Origin: Earliella scabrosa
Lineage: Eukaryota > Basidiomycota > Agaricomycetes > Polyporales > Polyporaceae
Assembly: GCA_022605405.1 (NCBI GenBank)
Contig: JABYQQ010000007.1
Location: 2,480,001-2,544,000, forward strand
Length of the DNA stretch: 64,000 nt
Reading direction: 5' to 3'
The translations under genes and the position numbers were made by a program. Positions 44,305 to 54,894 of the stretch are shown here, piece by piece. Below the pieces are notes generated by a model that saw only the letters and a list, made by a program, of their open reading frames with translations, ran no database searches and had not been told where the DNA came from. How positions within the stretch are numbered: position 1 is the first letter of the stretch; the number at the start of each line of letters is the position of its first letter.

Positions 44305-45477
44305 CTACACCGACCGCGAACGCCTAGCGACGGGCATCGCATTCTCGATCTTCCTGGGAGCCCGCGCGGCACGGTATGACGCCTGCGCCGCTTCTGCGAA
44401 TGGATTGGGCAGTATGAGGAGGGGAATAGCGACCAGCCATTCGTGTAAGACAGGATCATGCACGTCGCATATCTCGGCACATTCGAGCGATGTGTGAAGC
44501 CTCCACGCGACCATGGGTCCGAAGGGGGGGATACCCGCTGCGCGTATCGCATAGAACCCCGGAGAAAGCGGGTCCAGGAAGTCAACGAATGACCCCTTGT
44601 CGCCGAAGAAGCGCCCCTGCATGGGACATACATGCCACTGGCGCGTACACGGGTGTGAGTTCGCTCTGGACGAAGGAGCAGGGGAGCGCCTGAATTCCGG
44701 CCATGCGGTAGGGGAGATCGCGAAGCTGACGCCAGCTCGACAGAGCACTGAGAAGAGGTACTCGTCGTCGGTGTCCATGAAGCCGAGTCTGAGATCGGAT
44801 ATGATGGACCGCCGCTGCAGCGTCAGACGGGGATAGGCGCATCCAAACGAGTGTTCCGTGATGAATGTATTGAAGATCGAGTAGGGGGTCCGGCAGACAG
44901 GCGAACAAGGGCTCGCGGTCCTGGAGCGGTATACTACCACACGCAGGCCATTCTTGAGGAAGAAGATGGTCTTGCTGTGAATATCGCGTTCGTCCGTGAA
45001 TGACCTGCGAATCGTGGGACTGCGATACGTCTCGATGTCCTGTGCGTTGTGCACACAATTTTGAAGACGGTTCACGAATGGATGATACCAAGCACTTCCA
45101 GCGTAAAGCTGAAGCACGTCGCTCTTCACGGAATGGTCACGGAGAACAAATGAGAGAGCCGCGATGCCGCCTATGACAATGCGATCCTGTGATATGTGCT
45201 CGAGGAGAGTCCTCGGATGACTGAAGAACGGCGAGATGATCTTGAGCAGGGATCGGCGGAGATGTGCGCATACTTCACCGTAGATAACTCGGCAAGTCGC
45301 TCGTAGATTGACTAAGGAGAGAAGATCCGCGAGTTCCATGATGAGTCCGTGGATCTCTGCTGGTAGTCTGTTGTGCCACATTCAGCAGAGCGTGTAACAT
45401 GCACGATCTGAAGCTTACTTGAGTAGTGTGAACCGCTCAGGGATATCTCGGAGAGGACCTCGGTGGATATGCACCAT
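44305..45477 (-). CDS. F-box/nucleotidyltransferase-like family protein, subfamily A (member 3)
   Basis: Two exons on the minus strand in the preferred model: 45419-45477 and 44305-45367, phase-2 junction, 373 residues. A single-exon alternative starts at the ATG at 45381 (358 residues). Leader MVHIHRGPLRDIPERFTLL joins LPAEIHGLIMELADLLSL, the F-box-like helix. Then VIGGIAALSFVLRDHSVKSD with LQLY in place of DxD, SFGCAYPRLTLQRRSIISDL, CPMQGRFFGDKGSFVDFLDP and PPFGPMVAWRL. It is the closest match in the window to the member at 29947-31248. The nucleotidyltransferase site is lost. Helitron coding sequence ends about 470 bases from its start. Confidence 0.7.
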
Positions 45478-45944
45478 TCCTTGTCTTCTCTGTATATCTG
45501 CTTGTCAGCGAAGCCACGAGGAAGCGTAAGTATCTGCGTACCGGATATGCGGCTTTTTCTCTTGGGACAGCGACGTTAGCAATCGGATGCATGGCTTCGG
45601 TGCTCGGCGTGGTCTGCATGTCGATATACTGGACTTTTAAACCAAACGCCTATTGCAAATAGTGGACGGAACATTCCATGGCTGACCGTGATCATCAGGT
45701 AAGCATCCAAATCGTGCAACGAGGCGTGGTAGTTGCCGCCTTGCTGGGCGCTCCGGACCATCGAAGGCTCGTATTGTGGGCCATCTTCCAGCGGTACGCC
45801 CTGACTCATACCGTGTGGTGAGGTTCCCTCGTGTTGATGTTCTCCTACCCCGGATGTGTCAGTATAGTTAGTATATTTACAGCATACTTCAATCGACATA
45901 CTTACGAGCAAAATTGAATATAAGTATAAGTGCAAGAACATAGA
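45478..45944. other. Junction between family gene and Helitron ORF
   Basis: Should contain the 3' end of the Helitron (CTRR end with a hairpin, in minus orientation). I found no convincing hairpin-plus-CTAG end by eye. A 121-codon minus-strand open frame (45576-45941) directly follows the helicase stop and was not recognised. Confidence 0.4.
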
Positions 45945-48900
45945 TCATATTGCGCTCATGTGAAAGTTATTCGGGTCTTGCTGGTATCGAGTTCTAGTCG
46001 CGCGGTCCAGGGCTTCGAGTCGCTCTAACTCGTCCCGCAATTCTTGAGACATTCTTTGGTAGACCTTGCGGCGTCTGAAAGGTCGGAGAACACCAAGACC
46101 GGAGATGTTTCGCACCCGTGATAGCATCACGTATAAGCTCTGCAACGATCGGGAGGTTACCGGATCGACAATCGCATTATCGAGGGATCTACCTTGTGAC
46201 TTGTAATCAGTGTAACAGTAGGCTGGAAGAAGAGGAAGCTGTACGCGAGAGACTCTTGCATACACACCTGGTTGACCTTTCCGACCTGGCTTTCGTGTCC
46301 ATTTGAAAGAGAACTGTACTGGAAAAATGGGGACGATGTCGTTGTCTGTGGTCCCGCATACTCGACCTGCGCCAGGAATCTCCACATATACAACAGACGC
46401 GTAACGGCGACCATCTTCCTCCTCGTATCTGATATCTCGCACCGTCCCAACTGCACCGTTCACCACGTTGTTCGCGAATGCAACGTTCTCTTGCACCATC
46501 ACTTTCATACCCGGAAACAGGGGTATATATCCCGGGGCACGTTCACTTCGAGAAGAAGAAAGAGTCCATAGCTGTTGCCTATCCCTACCACCGGCCGGAG
46601 CACCATTGACACGGTCACGGGAGTAGTACCGATTGACCTCCGCGCCAATGTATCTAGCATGGTGCATCACAATGCGTCGATTGAGGATATCACGTACCGC
46701 TTTAGTCCCCACGATGATAGGGACATTTCCGAAGTCGCTGACATCTTCAACTGAGTTCACGAAGTTCGCGGAGTTCTGGATAACACGAGTCTGCAGGGTT
46801 GCGAAGTCATCTGCAAGTCCTTTATGGTGTGCCTGTTCGCTCTCGCCCCTGCGAACCCGACTCAACAGAGCTGCGTATTCTTGGTCAGAACTTTGACGTT
46901 GGTTCTTGCGCAAAAGGACCACGGTACGTACCTGCCTCCACAAATATGCTCCTTTCAAAGCGTTGACTCCCTTGAGGCGCAGTGCTTCTGTGAGTTGTGA
47001 ATTGTGTATGAGGTCATGACTGTAGAGTGCACTTTCACGGACGGGCTTCAGTTGCCCAAAGTCCCCGGTGAAAATGACATTGATGCCTCCAAAAGGCAAG
47101 TCTTCAGCGCTCACTGATGCGCCTCTCGCGTGTTGTAGACGCCCAGATATATCGTTGAGTAGCGCTGCACCAATCATGGACACCTCGTCAATGATGAGGT
47201 AGTTCACACCTTCCCATTGTTTCGGCAACTCTTGTAAGTCCGCTCCTTCACGATGTGGCAGCATGAGTAGAGAGTGGATGGTAAATCCGCCAATTAATAT
47301 TGCCGCCGCTCCAGTGGGTGCCGAAACCTTGATCTCATTGGTCCGTCCCATACGCTGAAAGAGGGTTAAGACAGCATTGACTACATGAGACTTCCCGGTT
47401 CCTCCTATTCCTCCTACGTACATAAGCAGCTGACGTCCTCCGTAGCAGACGTGCCTTGCAACAATCTCGAATGCTCGACACTGTTCTTCGTTCGAGTGCA
47501 AGGCAAATTCTGTTATCACATCGTGAACAAGACCCGGGAGTAGGTCATCGGCCCTCTCGTTTGACGCGGCGTCGTTGGGCTCCCCACTACCGCTACTATT
47601 TGAGACCGCTGTTACCTCTATCACCGGGTCATGATTACCTCGACGTTGTCGAGTACGCGGCCGGTCGGACGTTGTACTCTTGGAGGTGCGTTTGCGTTTC
47701 AGTTGCTTCATCAATCTATGCTCATGATCCAGAGTAGACCGCTCATTCTCTTGCACTATAGAGGCCTCACCATAGGTATTGGCAGTGGATATGCATTCGC
47801 GCTTCTGGAAGCAACGGTCTAGTGCAACTCGAGACGGCAGAGATATCAAGGAATCCAGCGTGCGCAGAACATCTTTCTCGTCATCCATTCCCATCTCATC
47901 TGCATGCATGGATGCGCCTTGTAACGAGTCATTGGGATGCGGAGACATTCTCTCTCGCACAGACTCATCCTCATCGTCTGATTGTTCTGCTTCGCGGTTG
48001 CTCTCTGCTTGTCTCGTCTGATTCACCCGGTCACGAGCATCCTTGCATTCTGATAGCACATTGATGTTGTCAATAAATGTTCTATGATCTCTTGGTATCA
48101 GATGCTCCTGACGGGTGTACGACTCCAACCATGTCTCTTGTTCGCTACGGATGTCACTGGGTACCCGCCAGGGACGAAATAGAATGAGAACCGCCCGAGC
48201 CCATTGCTCACGCTCGTCGTCCGATCTGTCCCGTCGGGGGATCTTGTCTCCTAAGATCACGGGGACAGTCCATACCACCCTTCTCCTCAGTATGTGGGTG
48301 CTCGATTGAGGATGCTGCTCGAGAAATCTACCGCGCTCCTGTGCGGGGCGTCCACGAAGTCGATCATTGACCGTAGGTGCCTGTCGATTGTTCAGCCTGG
48401 CTTCCTCGCTTATCAATGCAATCTTCTCAGTGAGCCCTACAAATTCATATAGGCACATAGAATCAAAGACTGCGCTTCGCGGACGGAAAGCATAGTCCTG
48501 CTGCTGGCTCACCGCGGAAATTGAACCAGCGCCCAACGTGAGTGTGATTGTGTCTTCATCTGTTGCAACCTCTCCTGAGATATTCTCGCCATCTGCCGAA
48601 AATTGTTGAACCTCTTCTTCGGACTCGCTGTTCTCAGGGACTGCCGTGTCCTCATCGTGCCCAGTGACCGATCGCTCTTCTGGAGATGATGATCTGGGAG
48701 CCAATGGTATATCGGCCGAAGTACCAGGTCGAGTTTCCGACGTCTCTGGCTCCCAGTATCGGCGGACCTGTCTGTCAAATGCGCCGTAGTGCAGGACTCG
48801 AAACCTATGACTAGTATAGTGATCACCCCCGCCTACAAGATAACTCATGATCTGCGGGTGAGAAACCTCTTGTCGTGCTAACATACTGTTAATCAACATT

Positions 48901-51900
48901 GTCAGCGCGCCCGAGTCTTCCTTTGAACTCCATTCCTGGACACCCTTGTATTTCTCCCCAGCACGAGTAATCGCGTACATCAGAGCAGCAAGTCCGAGAT
49001 GGGTTGGCAGAGACGACTTTGTGATATAATCTGTGATATAATAAATCAAAGCCTTCGCGCCTTCACCTGACCCGATGTGTTTGATGTCCATGTTCGATTT
49101 CATCAGGAATATGACAAGGTCGTTGTAGTTTGCAATCCGAGGGTGCAGGTGTCGTAGCAAGATCGATCCTGTTTCGGCATCTATAGTAGTCAGCAGTCGC
49201 ACCGAGCCATCTATACGCATGCGACAATTAGCATCCGTCTTCTCGTCGCCTTTCCGAAGATACTTCCAACATGTCTCAGTATGCTCGTGCCAATTATACT
49301 GCTCAACAAGCTCATTGACGAATGATGAATAGTATATCTGGAACTCCGCGGGTGTGAGCTCTGCAATGCGAGGAGATGGTCGTGTGCCAGGATGGATGTA
49401 TCCGTCCTCTTCCGAGAATCTGGGACGACGCAAAGGCTCCCCATCTTGTTCCAGAACCACGTCCTCCGTACCAAGCAATTCGCACTTAATCAAGCTCTCC
49501 AACCAGCGGAAAACATCCCGTTGATACTGCTCGTTGTCCAGCATCATATCTCTCATTTTCTGAGGAGATGGATGCCCGGCAATCCATATTAGCATATGAC
49601 AATGTAGCGTACCTCGTGCCTGAGCTTCGACCGTGCCATAATACGCGGAGCATGTGCCAAAGAGTCCTCCACCGCTCCTTCCGTATCGCACAATGATGTT
49701 CAGAAAAGAGGTGATCATGGTGTGAAAAAAACGAGCGCAGGCGGCAGGGTGTCGAGCGATTTTGAGCTTGCGCTCCCATTCGCCCAGTTCTTCGCCGCTC
49801 TCTACATCCTCGAGGCTAATATTCTCCCCCGTCATGAGCCTCACAATGGGATTGTGTATATCTGAAGGATTGAGAGTGATAAAGAATGCGGGCGTACCTT
49901 GATGATTCACCAGGGCGCGGATCTCATTACGCATACGAAGTTTATAGCCCGAAGTTCCAGGAAGATTGTGGAGGACAGTGCCAAGACGATTGACGAGCGC
50001 GACGAGGCTCGTCTCCTCAACCGTTTGCGTCCTGTAGCTCGGATCCTGCTTGAATGTCTCGATCAATCGGTTGAGTAGCGTCTTGTCCACAGACAACAGT
50101 TGTTCTACCATCGTTCTCTGCTGTGAGGCCTTGACGCGGAAGCGCACCGAGTCGCAGACATGTTTCTTCTGCAGAATATTGAAGTAGACAAATGCAAAGT
50201 CAGCATCACGCTCGAACGGGCTCTTGAAAGTGGAAAGAAGATATTTGAGCTGTTCCTCCATCGTGATAGGAATCTGCCGATTCGGGTGATGAAAGCCACC
50301 GATACCCCAGGGGTCTAGATGAGGGAACATCCAAGTGAGCAGACTTGGATTCTCAAAATCAGGGATGAACCGGTCCCCTGAAGAAGAACGGATGAACCGC
50401 CCCCCGTCAAGACAATGATAGAGTGCTTTCATCTTCATGGATCGGTATGACACGGGAGAGTCGTCTCCACACGTATAGCCAACATTCTCCATGAGTATGT
50501 CTTGGCCTGGATGAGGGACGTCGACCTCTTCGTTCCTTCCAGTATAGTCAGCAGAAGCTCCACTGCCACCTTCAGAATCTGCAATAAAACCAATCCCCAT
50601 CGCACAAGGTACTGCCTCATCTTGATCTGCCTCGTCCTCGTCGAACAGTGAGTTCAGATTGTCCAAGCTGAGACCATGGAATGTAGTATCACATGCGTAA
50701 TACGGGTTGTTCGCGATCAGGAACTCAATGATCGTCCTGACTGTCGATTTCCGGGCTAGCACTGGGCTCAACTTCCGGATCGTCTCTTTATTGGGTTTAT
50801 GGCGGCCAACAAAGACAGCACAAACTGTGTCACGAATTACCGACGGCGGGGGAGGGAGAACGTCATTGAGATGCGTTGAGTTCTGAGGCATCACAATGAC
50901 GTTTCCTTTCACGAACCTCTGAGCCACCGATCCATCACGAGTACCCTCGGCGTCCTCGTCCAGCTGACGACGTTTGGCCTTCAACTCTGTGAATCGGTAC
51001 GAGATGCGACTACCTCTAGCACGCGCCACAAGAAGTCTGTCAAACTGAGTGCTATTACGAAGCGCCACGCGAACTGCCTCAGGCAGGACGTCGTGACCGT
51101 AATATAGCCAGTTTGCCAGACTTAACTTGGGCATCCTGCGCTTGACGACGAGCTCTCTATGGCATGTGCCGCAGAGCTTCATCGGCGCGAGCTCAGCGAG
51201 ATTCGTCATGCCTTCTGGGCACAGCAAGGCTCGATCATACAGTTCGAAGTTGTAGCTTGTGGGTCTGGCACTGCTGGGAAGATCGTCATTTCGCAGTAGT
51301 CGCAAGTCGAATTCGCTAGGGTTCACAAGGGTCACTTCGGCCTGTGGGACATACCGTGCACAGGGTGCGCAGACGACTCGCGCCAGGTTGGGCGTTGATA
51401 GAGTCTCTTGCCATTCCTGGATGATCGAGTTGCGCAGGTTTTGATCGACGGGGGAAAGGTATGATTGAGCGGGTACTGGTTCGCTGACCGGGACTGTGCT
51501 ATCTGAAGGAATGCAGTGTTTGTCAATCTGTTCCTGCGTGCGAGGAGCACGAAGCGGGGTAAAGATTGATATTGATACCTGGCACTGATCGGTGCATATA
51601 TGCTGTAGCAGTTTTTCGCGAATTCTGGTGCTGTTATCTCGGGCCGGAATACGAAGTCCGTGCACCAGCGCGACTTGACGAAGGTCGGAAGCTTTCCAGA
51701 AGTGATAGACTCTGAACATACTGCGAGTAGTGGCCTTTACTATGATATCTCCGCTGCATGCGTTGAGCAGCGGGGGATTCGATATATCAGCGGTGGAGAT
51801 AATTCGCTGAAATTGGTGCGTGCGGTTGAGCTCGAGCTCATCATCCCGGCAGTAGGATATCTGTGTTGACCCATGGGTAACACTGAGGACCCGAGCTAAA

Positions 51901-51959
51901 GCATTCATATCAATATTATTCCTTTCGAATTCACGTTCGTTTGGGCTCTCACCTATCAC
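45945..51959 (-). mobile_element. Helitron coding region (boundaries not determined)
   Basis: The single 6-kb ORF of a rolling-circle DNA transposon of the Helitron superfamily. Helitrons start with TC, end with CTRR after a short hairpin and insert between A and T. These ends could not be fixed by eye, so the element probably extends beyond the stated range on both sides. Confidence 0.85.
45945..51959 (-). CDS. Helitron Rep-helicase (HUH endonuclease plus PIF1-like helicase)
   Basis: One uninterrupted frame of 2004 codons. The N-terminal third resembles the DUF6570/Helitron-like N region with a CGTCHREL cysteine pair. Near residue 785 GTLHCHMLIWIAGH is the HUH motif, and near 970 IYYITDYITK carries the catalytic tyrosines. 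The helicase follows: Walker A GGIGGTGKSH near 1515, Walker B LIIDEVSMIGA near 1586, later GDFGQLKPV and YTDYKSQGRSLDNAIVD near the C-terminus. All expected catalytic motifs are present and there are no stops or frameshifts, so the protein may still be active. A low-complexity Glu/Ser/Asp-rich linker (around residues 1060-1140) separates the Rep and helicase parts. Confidence 0.92.
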   Translation of the reverse strand: MIGESPNEREFERNNIDMNALARVLSVTHGSTQISYCRDDELELNRTHQFQRIISTADISNPPLLNACSGDIIVKATTRSMFRVYHFWKASDLRQVALVHGLRIPARDNSTRIREKLLQHICTDQCQVSISIFTPLRAPRTQEQIDKHCIPSDSTVPVSEPVPAQSYLSPVDQNLRNSIIQEWQETLSTPNLARVVCAPCARYVPQAEVTLVNPSEFDLRLLRNDDLPSSARPTSYNFELYDRALLCPEGMTNLAELAPMKLCGTCHRELVVKRRMPKLSLANWLYYGHDVLPEAVRVALRNSTQFDRLLVARARGSRISYRFTELKAKRRQLDEDAEGTRDGSVAQRFVKGNVIVMPQNSTHLNDVLPPPPSVIRDTVCAVFVGRHKPNKETIRKLSPVLARKSTVRTIIEFLIANNPYYACDTTFHGLSLDNLNSLFDEDEADQDEAVPCAMGIGFIADSEGGSGASADYTGRNEEVDVPHPGQDILMENVGYTCGDDSPVSYRSMKMKALYHCLDGGRFIRSSSGDRFIPDFENPSLLTWMFPHLDPWGIGGFHHPNRQIPITMEEQLKYLLSTFKSPFERDADFAFVYFNILQKKHVCDSVRFRVKASQQRTMVEQLLSVDKTLLNRLIETFKQDPSYRTQTVEETSLVALVNRLGTVLHNLPGTSGYKLRMRNEIRALVNHQGTPAFFITLNPSDIHNPIVRLMTGENISLEDVESGEELGEWERKLKIARHPAACARFFHTMITSFLNIIVRYGRSGGGLFGTCSAYYGTVEAQARGTLHCHMLIWIAGHPSPQKMRDMMLDNEQYQRDVFRWLESLIKCELLGTEDVVLEQDGEPLRRPRFSEEDGYIHPGTRPSPRIAELTPAEFQIYYSSFVNELVEQYNWHEHTETCWKYLRKGDEKTDANCRMRIDGSVRLLTTIDAETGSILLRHLHPRIANYNDLVIFLMKSNMDIKHIGSGEGAKALIYYITDYITKSSLPTHLGLAALMYAITRAGEKYKGVQEWSSKEDSGALTMLINSMLARQEVSHPQIMSYLVGGGDHYTSHRFRVLHYGAFDRQVRRYWEPETSETRPGTSADIPLAPRSSSPEERSVTGHDEDTAVPENSESEEEVQQFSADGENISGEVATDEDTITLTLGAGSISAVSQQQDYAFRPRSAVFDSMCLYEFVGLTEKIALISEEARLNNRQAPTVNDRLRGRPAQERGRFLEQHPQSSTHILRRRVVWTVPVILGDKIPRRDRSDDEREQWARAVLILFRPWRVPSDIRSEQETWLESYTRQEHLIPRDHRTFIDNINVLSECKDARDRVNQTRQAESNREAEQSDDEDESVRERMSPHPNDSLQGASMHADEMGMDDEKDVLRTLDSLISLPSRVALDRCFQKRECISTANTYGEASIVQENERSTLDHEHRLMKQLKRKRTSKSTTSDRPRTRQRRGNHDPVIEVTAVSNSSGSGEPNDAASNERADDLLPGLVHDVITEFALHSNEEQCRAFEIVARHVCYGGRQLLMYVGGIGGTGKSHVVNAVLTLFQRMGRTNEIKVSAPTGAAAILIGGFTIHSLLMLPHREGADLQELPKQWEGVNYLIIDEVSMIGAALLNDISGRLQHARGASVSAEDLPFGGINVIFTGDFGQLKPVRESALYSHDLIHNSQLTEALRLKGVNALKGAYLWRQVRTVVLLRKNQRQSSDQEYAALLSRVRRGESEQAHHKGLADDFATLQTRVIQNSANFVNSVEDVSDFGNVPIIVGTKAVRDILNRRIVMHHARYIGAEVNRYYSRDRVNGAPAGGRDRQQLWTLSSSRSERAPGYIPLFPGMKVMVQENVAFANNVVNGAVGTVRDIRYEEEDGRRYASVVYVEIPGAGRVCGTTDNDIVPIFPVQFSFKWTRKPGRKGQPGVYARVSRVQLPLLPAYCYTDYKSQGRSLDNAIVDPVTSRSLQSLYVMLSRVRNISGLGVLRPFRRRKVYQRMSQELRDELERLEALDRATRTRYQQDPNNFHMSAI

Positions 51960-52767
51960 GGTGCCCTCCTCCGCCCGTACACGCGCCCCGAGGGTAGTAG
52001 TCCATATGTTCAGATCTGAAATATCATCATTTAGTCGCTAGTTGACAGAGCTGAACACAAATTCACTGACCATGGGACACATCCTCTTCGGAAGGTGCAG
52101 CAAGGGCCTCTGGGAGGGGATCATGATTGCTGATATCTGGTCAACATTGCTTGTCAGAGCCGTTAACAGGAAAGATCCACTCGAATACTGACTTGTATTT
52201 CCCCTCCTCTCGACGGGGCGCGTGTTAGCGTCCGGACCAGACATGATGTCTAGCGGATGTGATTGCATCTCTCGCGACATGGTGTCTCTTAGGGTGTAAG
52301 ACGTGTGCAAAGACGAGATGAGTAGGTGAGGAACCTGGTGGTACCGTCGCAGAGACTCGCTGCTTCTATTGTCTCGATGCGATCGTGTCTTGATCCAAGT
52401 TTTTTGACGAGCAATTTGATTACTCGCTGCCTTTTGGGGAACAGTGTGAAGAGGATGCCGGCGTGCTCACTCATGTTGTTCGGGACACAGCAACCACTGA
52501 TGAACGCCGGGGTGATCTAATGGGGCAAGTATGGCTCAGTCGCAGGGTCAACTATTTGTGAGATACTTACAGCATTCGGTCGGGCTGCAGGGCTGTCTTT
52601 CTGTGGGCTATTGATGACATTGCATTGACAAATCGTCAGAGTGACCTCTAAGCACCTACGTTAGGCGGGAATAGGGAGTCCACCTCAGAAGACGCCGGCG
52701 GGAAATGCCGGCACGAGCGTATTAAATCTAGACGACTCCGCGATGTTGACCTCGACAATATTCCTCC
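51960..52767. other. Helitron 5' flank and upstream region of the R2 homologue
   Basis: Expected to contain the Helitron 5' terminus (minus orientation) and the promoter of the reductase small-subunit homologue. Only short open frames are present; no TC-start end could be assigned with confidence. Confidence 0.4.
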
Positions 52768-53926
52768 ATGAGCTCTCTCGATTTGATCCAACGTCACGAC
52801 CGATCTCGCTTCGTTCTTTTTCCTATTCGCTATCCGAAGGCGAGTGTATCCTGTCAGGACATTTGGAGTGCGAACTCATGATTGAACTTCGTAGCTATGG
52901 GACGCATATAAAGCCGCACACAAGTCAATCTGGACGTCTGAAGAGGTCGAATTGACCAAGGATCGTATCCATTGGGACACGCGTCTCTCAGAGGGCGAGC
53001 GTCGCTTCTTCTCAGTCATCCTTGCATTCTTCGCTGCCTCAGACGGGATAGTTTCGGAGAACCTCGTCCAACGTTTCTGTGCGGAAGTTCAGATTCCAGA
53101 AGCTAGATGTTTCTATGGCATTCAGATCATGATGTATGCTCTGCACTCATGTTAACGCTCTCGGGTTTACTGACATCGCGTCTAGAGAGAACATCCACGC
53201 CGAGGTTTACAGCCGCATTATCCAGGAGTTAATCGCGGATCCTCGTGAGCAGGACCTCCTCTTCCGCGGACTGCAAGACATGCCTACTGTGCGAGCGAAA
53301 GCCGACTGGTGTATTCGGTGGATCGAAGATCAAGAGCGAGACTTCTCAACTCGCCTTATCGCATTTGCCATCGTGGAGGGAGTCTTCTTCTCATCCTCCT
53401 TCGCAGCCGTGTTCTGGCTTCGGCAGAAGGGGGTGATGAACGGGCTCGTGCAGGCGAATGCTATGATTGCCCGTGACGAGGGAATGCATGTGTCATTTGC
53501 CTGCCTGCTCTATCAACACCTCGGTGCACCGGCGGACACGTCTACGGTCTACTCTATGATAACAGAGGCGGTCAAGCTGGAGCAGGCATTCTTTCAATGT
53601 GAGCACCATGTCACGGAATTCGGCGCGCTATCTAACGATTTCCAGCGGCCTTACCTTATCCTCTTGTCGGCATGAATGCAACGCTCATGTGCGACTACGT
53701 CGAGTATGTTGCGGACTTCCTACTCAAGAAGCTTGGCTTGGCTGCCATCTTCAAGAAGCGGAACCCGGTGTGTGCTTTCCCAAGCCGGGCCCAATATGAT
53801 ACTGATATATTCGCATAGTTCGCTTTCATGGACACGACCGCGATTGAGCTGAGAACTAATTTTTTTGAGCGTGGAGTCAGCGACTATCTAGGTGTCCCTC
53901 CTCCTCGTCTCGACGATACGGTCTAG
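52768..53926 (+). CDS. Ribonucleotide reductase small-subunit (R2) homologue, compact
   Basis: Five exons: 52768-52839, 52895-53133, 53186-53598, 53646-53767, 53819-53926; 317 residues. R2 provides the tyrosyl radical for reducing ribonucleotides. The metal ligands are all present: Asp74 (FFAASDG), Glu105 and His108 (ENIH), Glu168 (VEGVFF), Glu202 and His205 (RDEGMH), plus radical Tyr112 (AEVY). Spacing between them equals that of canonical R2 as I know it. The N-terminal extension of about 60 residues is absent, and the end (PPRLDDTV) lacks the FxLDADF tail that docks onto R1. The first intron starts with GC (aag|gcgagt). It lies about 800 bases from the Helitron ORF and shares the island with a degenerate R1 homologue. 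Confidence 0.85.
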
Positions 53927-54894
53927 TCCTGCTTCATCGACGGTGGCAGTAATGTACTAGAGGGTGGCTCTGAGTCGCGAGGCGGATATAGTAGTTATGG
54001 TTGTCAGGGAACGTGTTTGTCTCGGTTCGTGGGTATTGGGCGACACTGTTAGCTGCATGAAATTATATTCATATTCGGTCGAGACTGTTTGCAGGCGGTG
54101 TGGCAGAACGGATGACAGTGTGAGGTCCACCACATCTATATTCTGTTAGAAGAGGTCACCGTAATCATAGTGGTGATCGTCTCGTCGCGATATCGCGAAT
54201 GGTGCGTGCGGCGTACATTTCCCGCGGTTCTTCGGGAGTGAAGTCCGGATAAAAGGTGACGCGCAGGTTGAACCTGGCATCAATCCGGCAATGCAAGTCT
54301 ATACTGTAGCAAGAATGCAGGCTCGAGGTTCCTTCACATTGACGGAGCGCTCGAATCACCCGACCACTTACAGGAAGATGTGACTCCGGATACCTGAATT
54401 AAACCATAGCATCCCTGACGTAGCCTCTATAGCTGACCGTAGCCCGAATGTTCTATCTATACCGCGAGGTGGACAGGACAGCACGTAGAAGAGAGAGACC
54501 AGCACAGATTTCAGCTGGATTTGGCAACTAATCACACGAGTCATGACTGTGACTCAACAACGTCACAACCCGTCACACGCCGATTGGCAGTGCGCCCTTA
54601 GCTCCCGAACCTGCCCCGAACAGCATCGCTTGCTCTGCTTGATATTACCACCAGCGCGCCCTCTCCGCTATCCGATCCTGCTTGACCCATCCGCAGTGAA
54701 TGTACTTGGTGACTGCCACCGAGTGAAATGTTCCTCAGGGATGCCTGGTGGAGCTGACGAAGAAGGCAGTCTTGATTACGTGGTCAGCCGGGGCGTGGCT
54801 ACCTATAATGACGGAGGTGAGGGCTCCTCCTCTCAATCTCCCCGAACGCTTTCCTTGCGATACTACACACTCATACATCACAGACACACGCAAT
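53927..54894. other. Spacer without a confident gene
   Basis: Contains the 3' flank of the R2 homologue and the promoter of the following MYND gene. A minus-strand open segment at 54165-54359 (DLHCRIDARFNLRVTFYPDF) has a protein-like look but no family or splice partner was found. Confidence 0.4.

Noticed and set aside
45478..52767. Exact Helitron ends
   Set aside because: Several TC and CTAG-like sites exist on the flanks, but none comes with a convincing terminal hairpin, so no boundary is claimed.
52768..53926. Viral origin of the R2 homologue (and of the R1 homologue)
   Set aside because: Both genes carry several short fungal-type introns, and the changes in the R1 homologue are loss of catalysis, not virus-like features. 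A diverged fungal paralogue is simpler.
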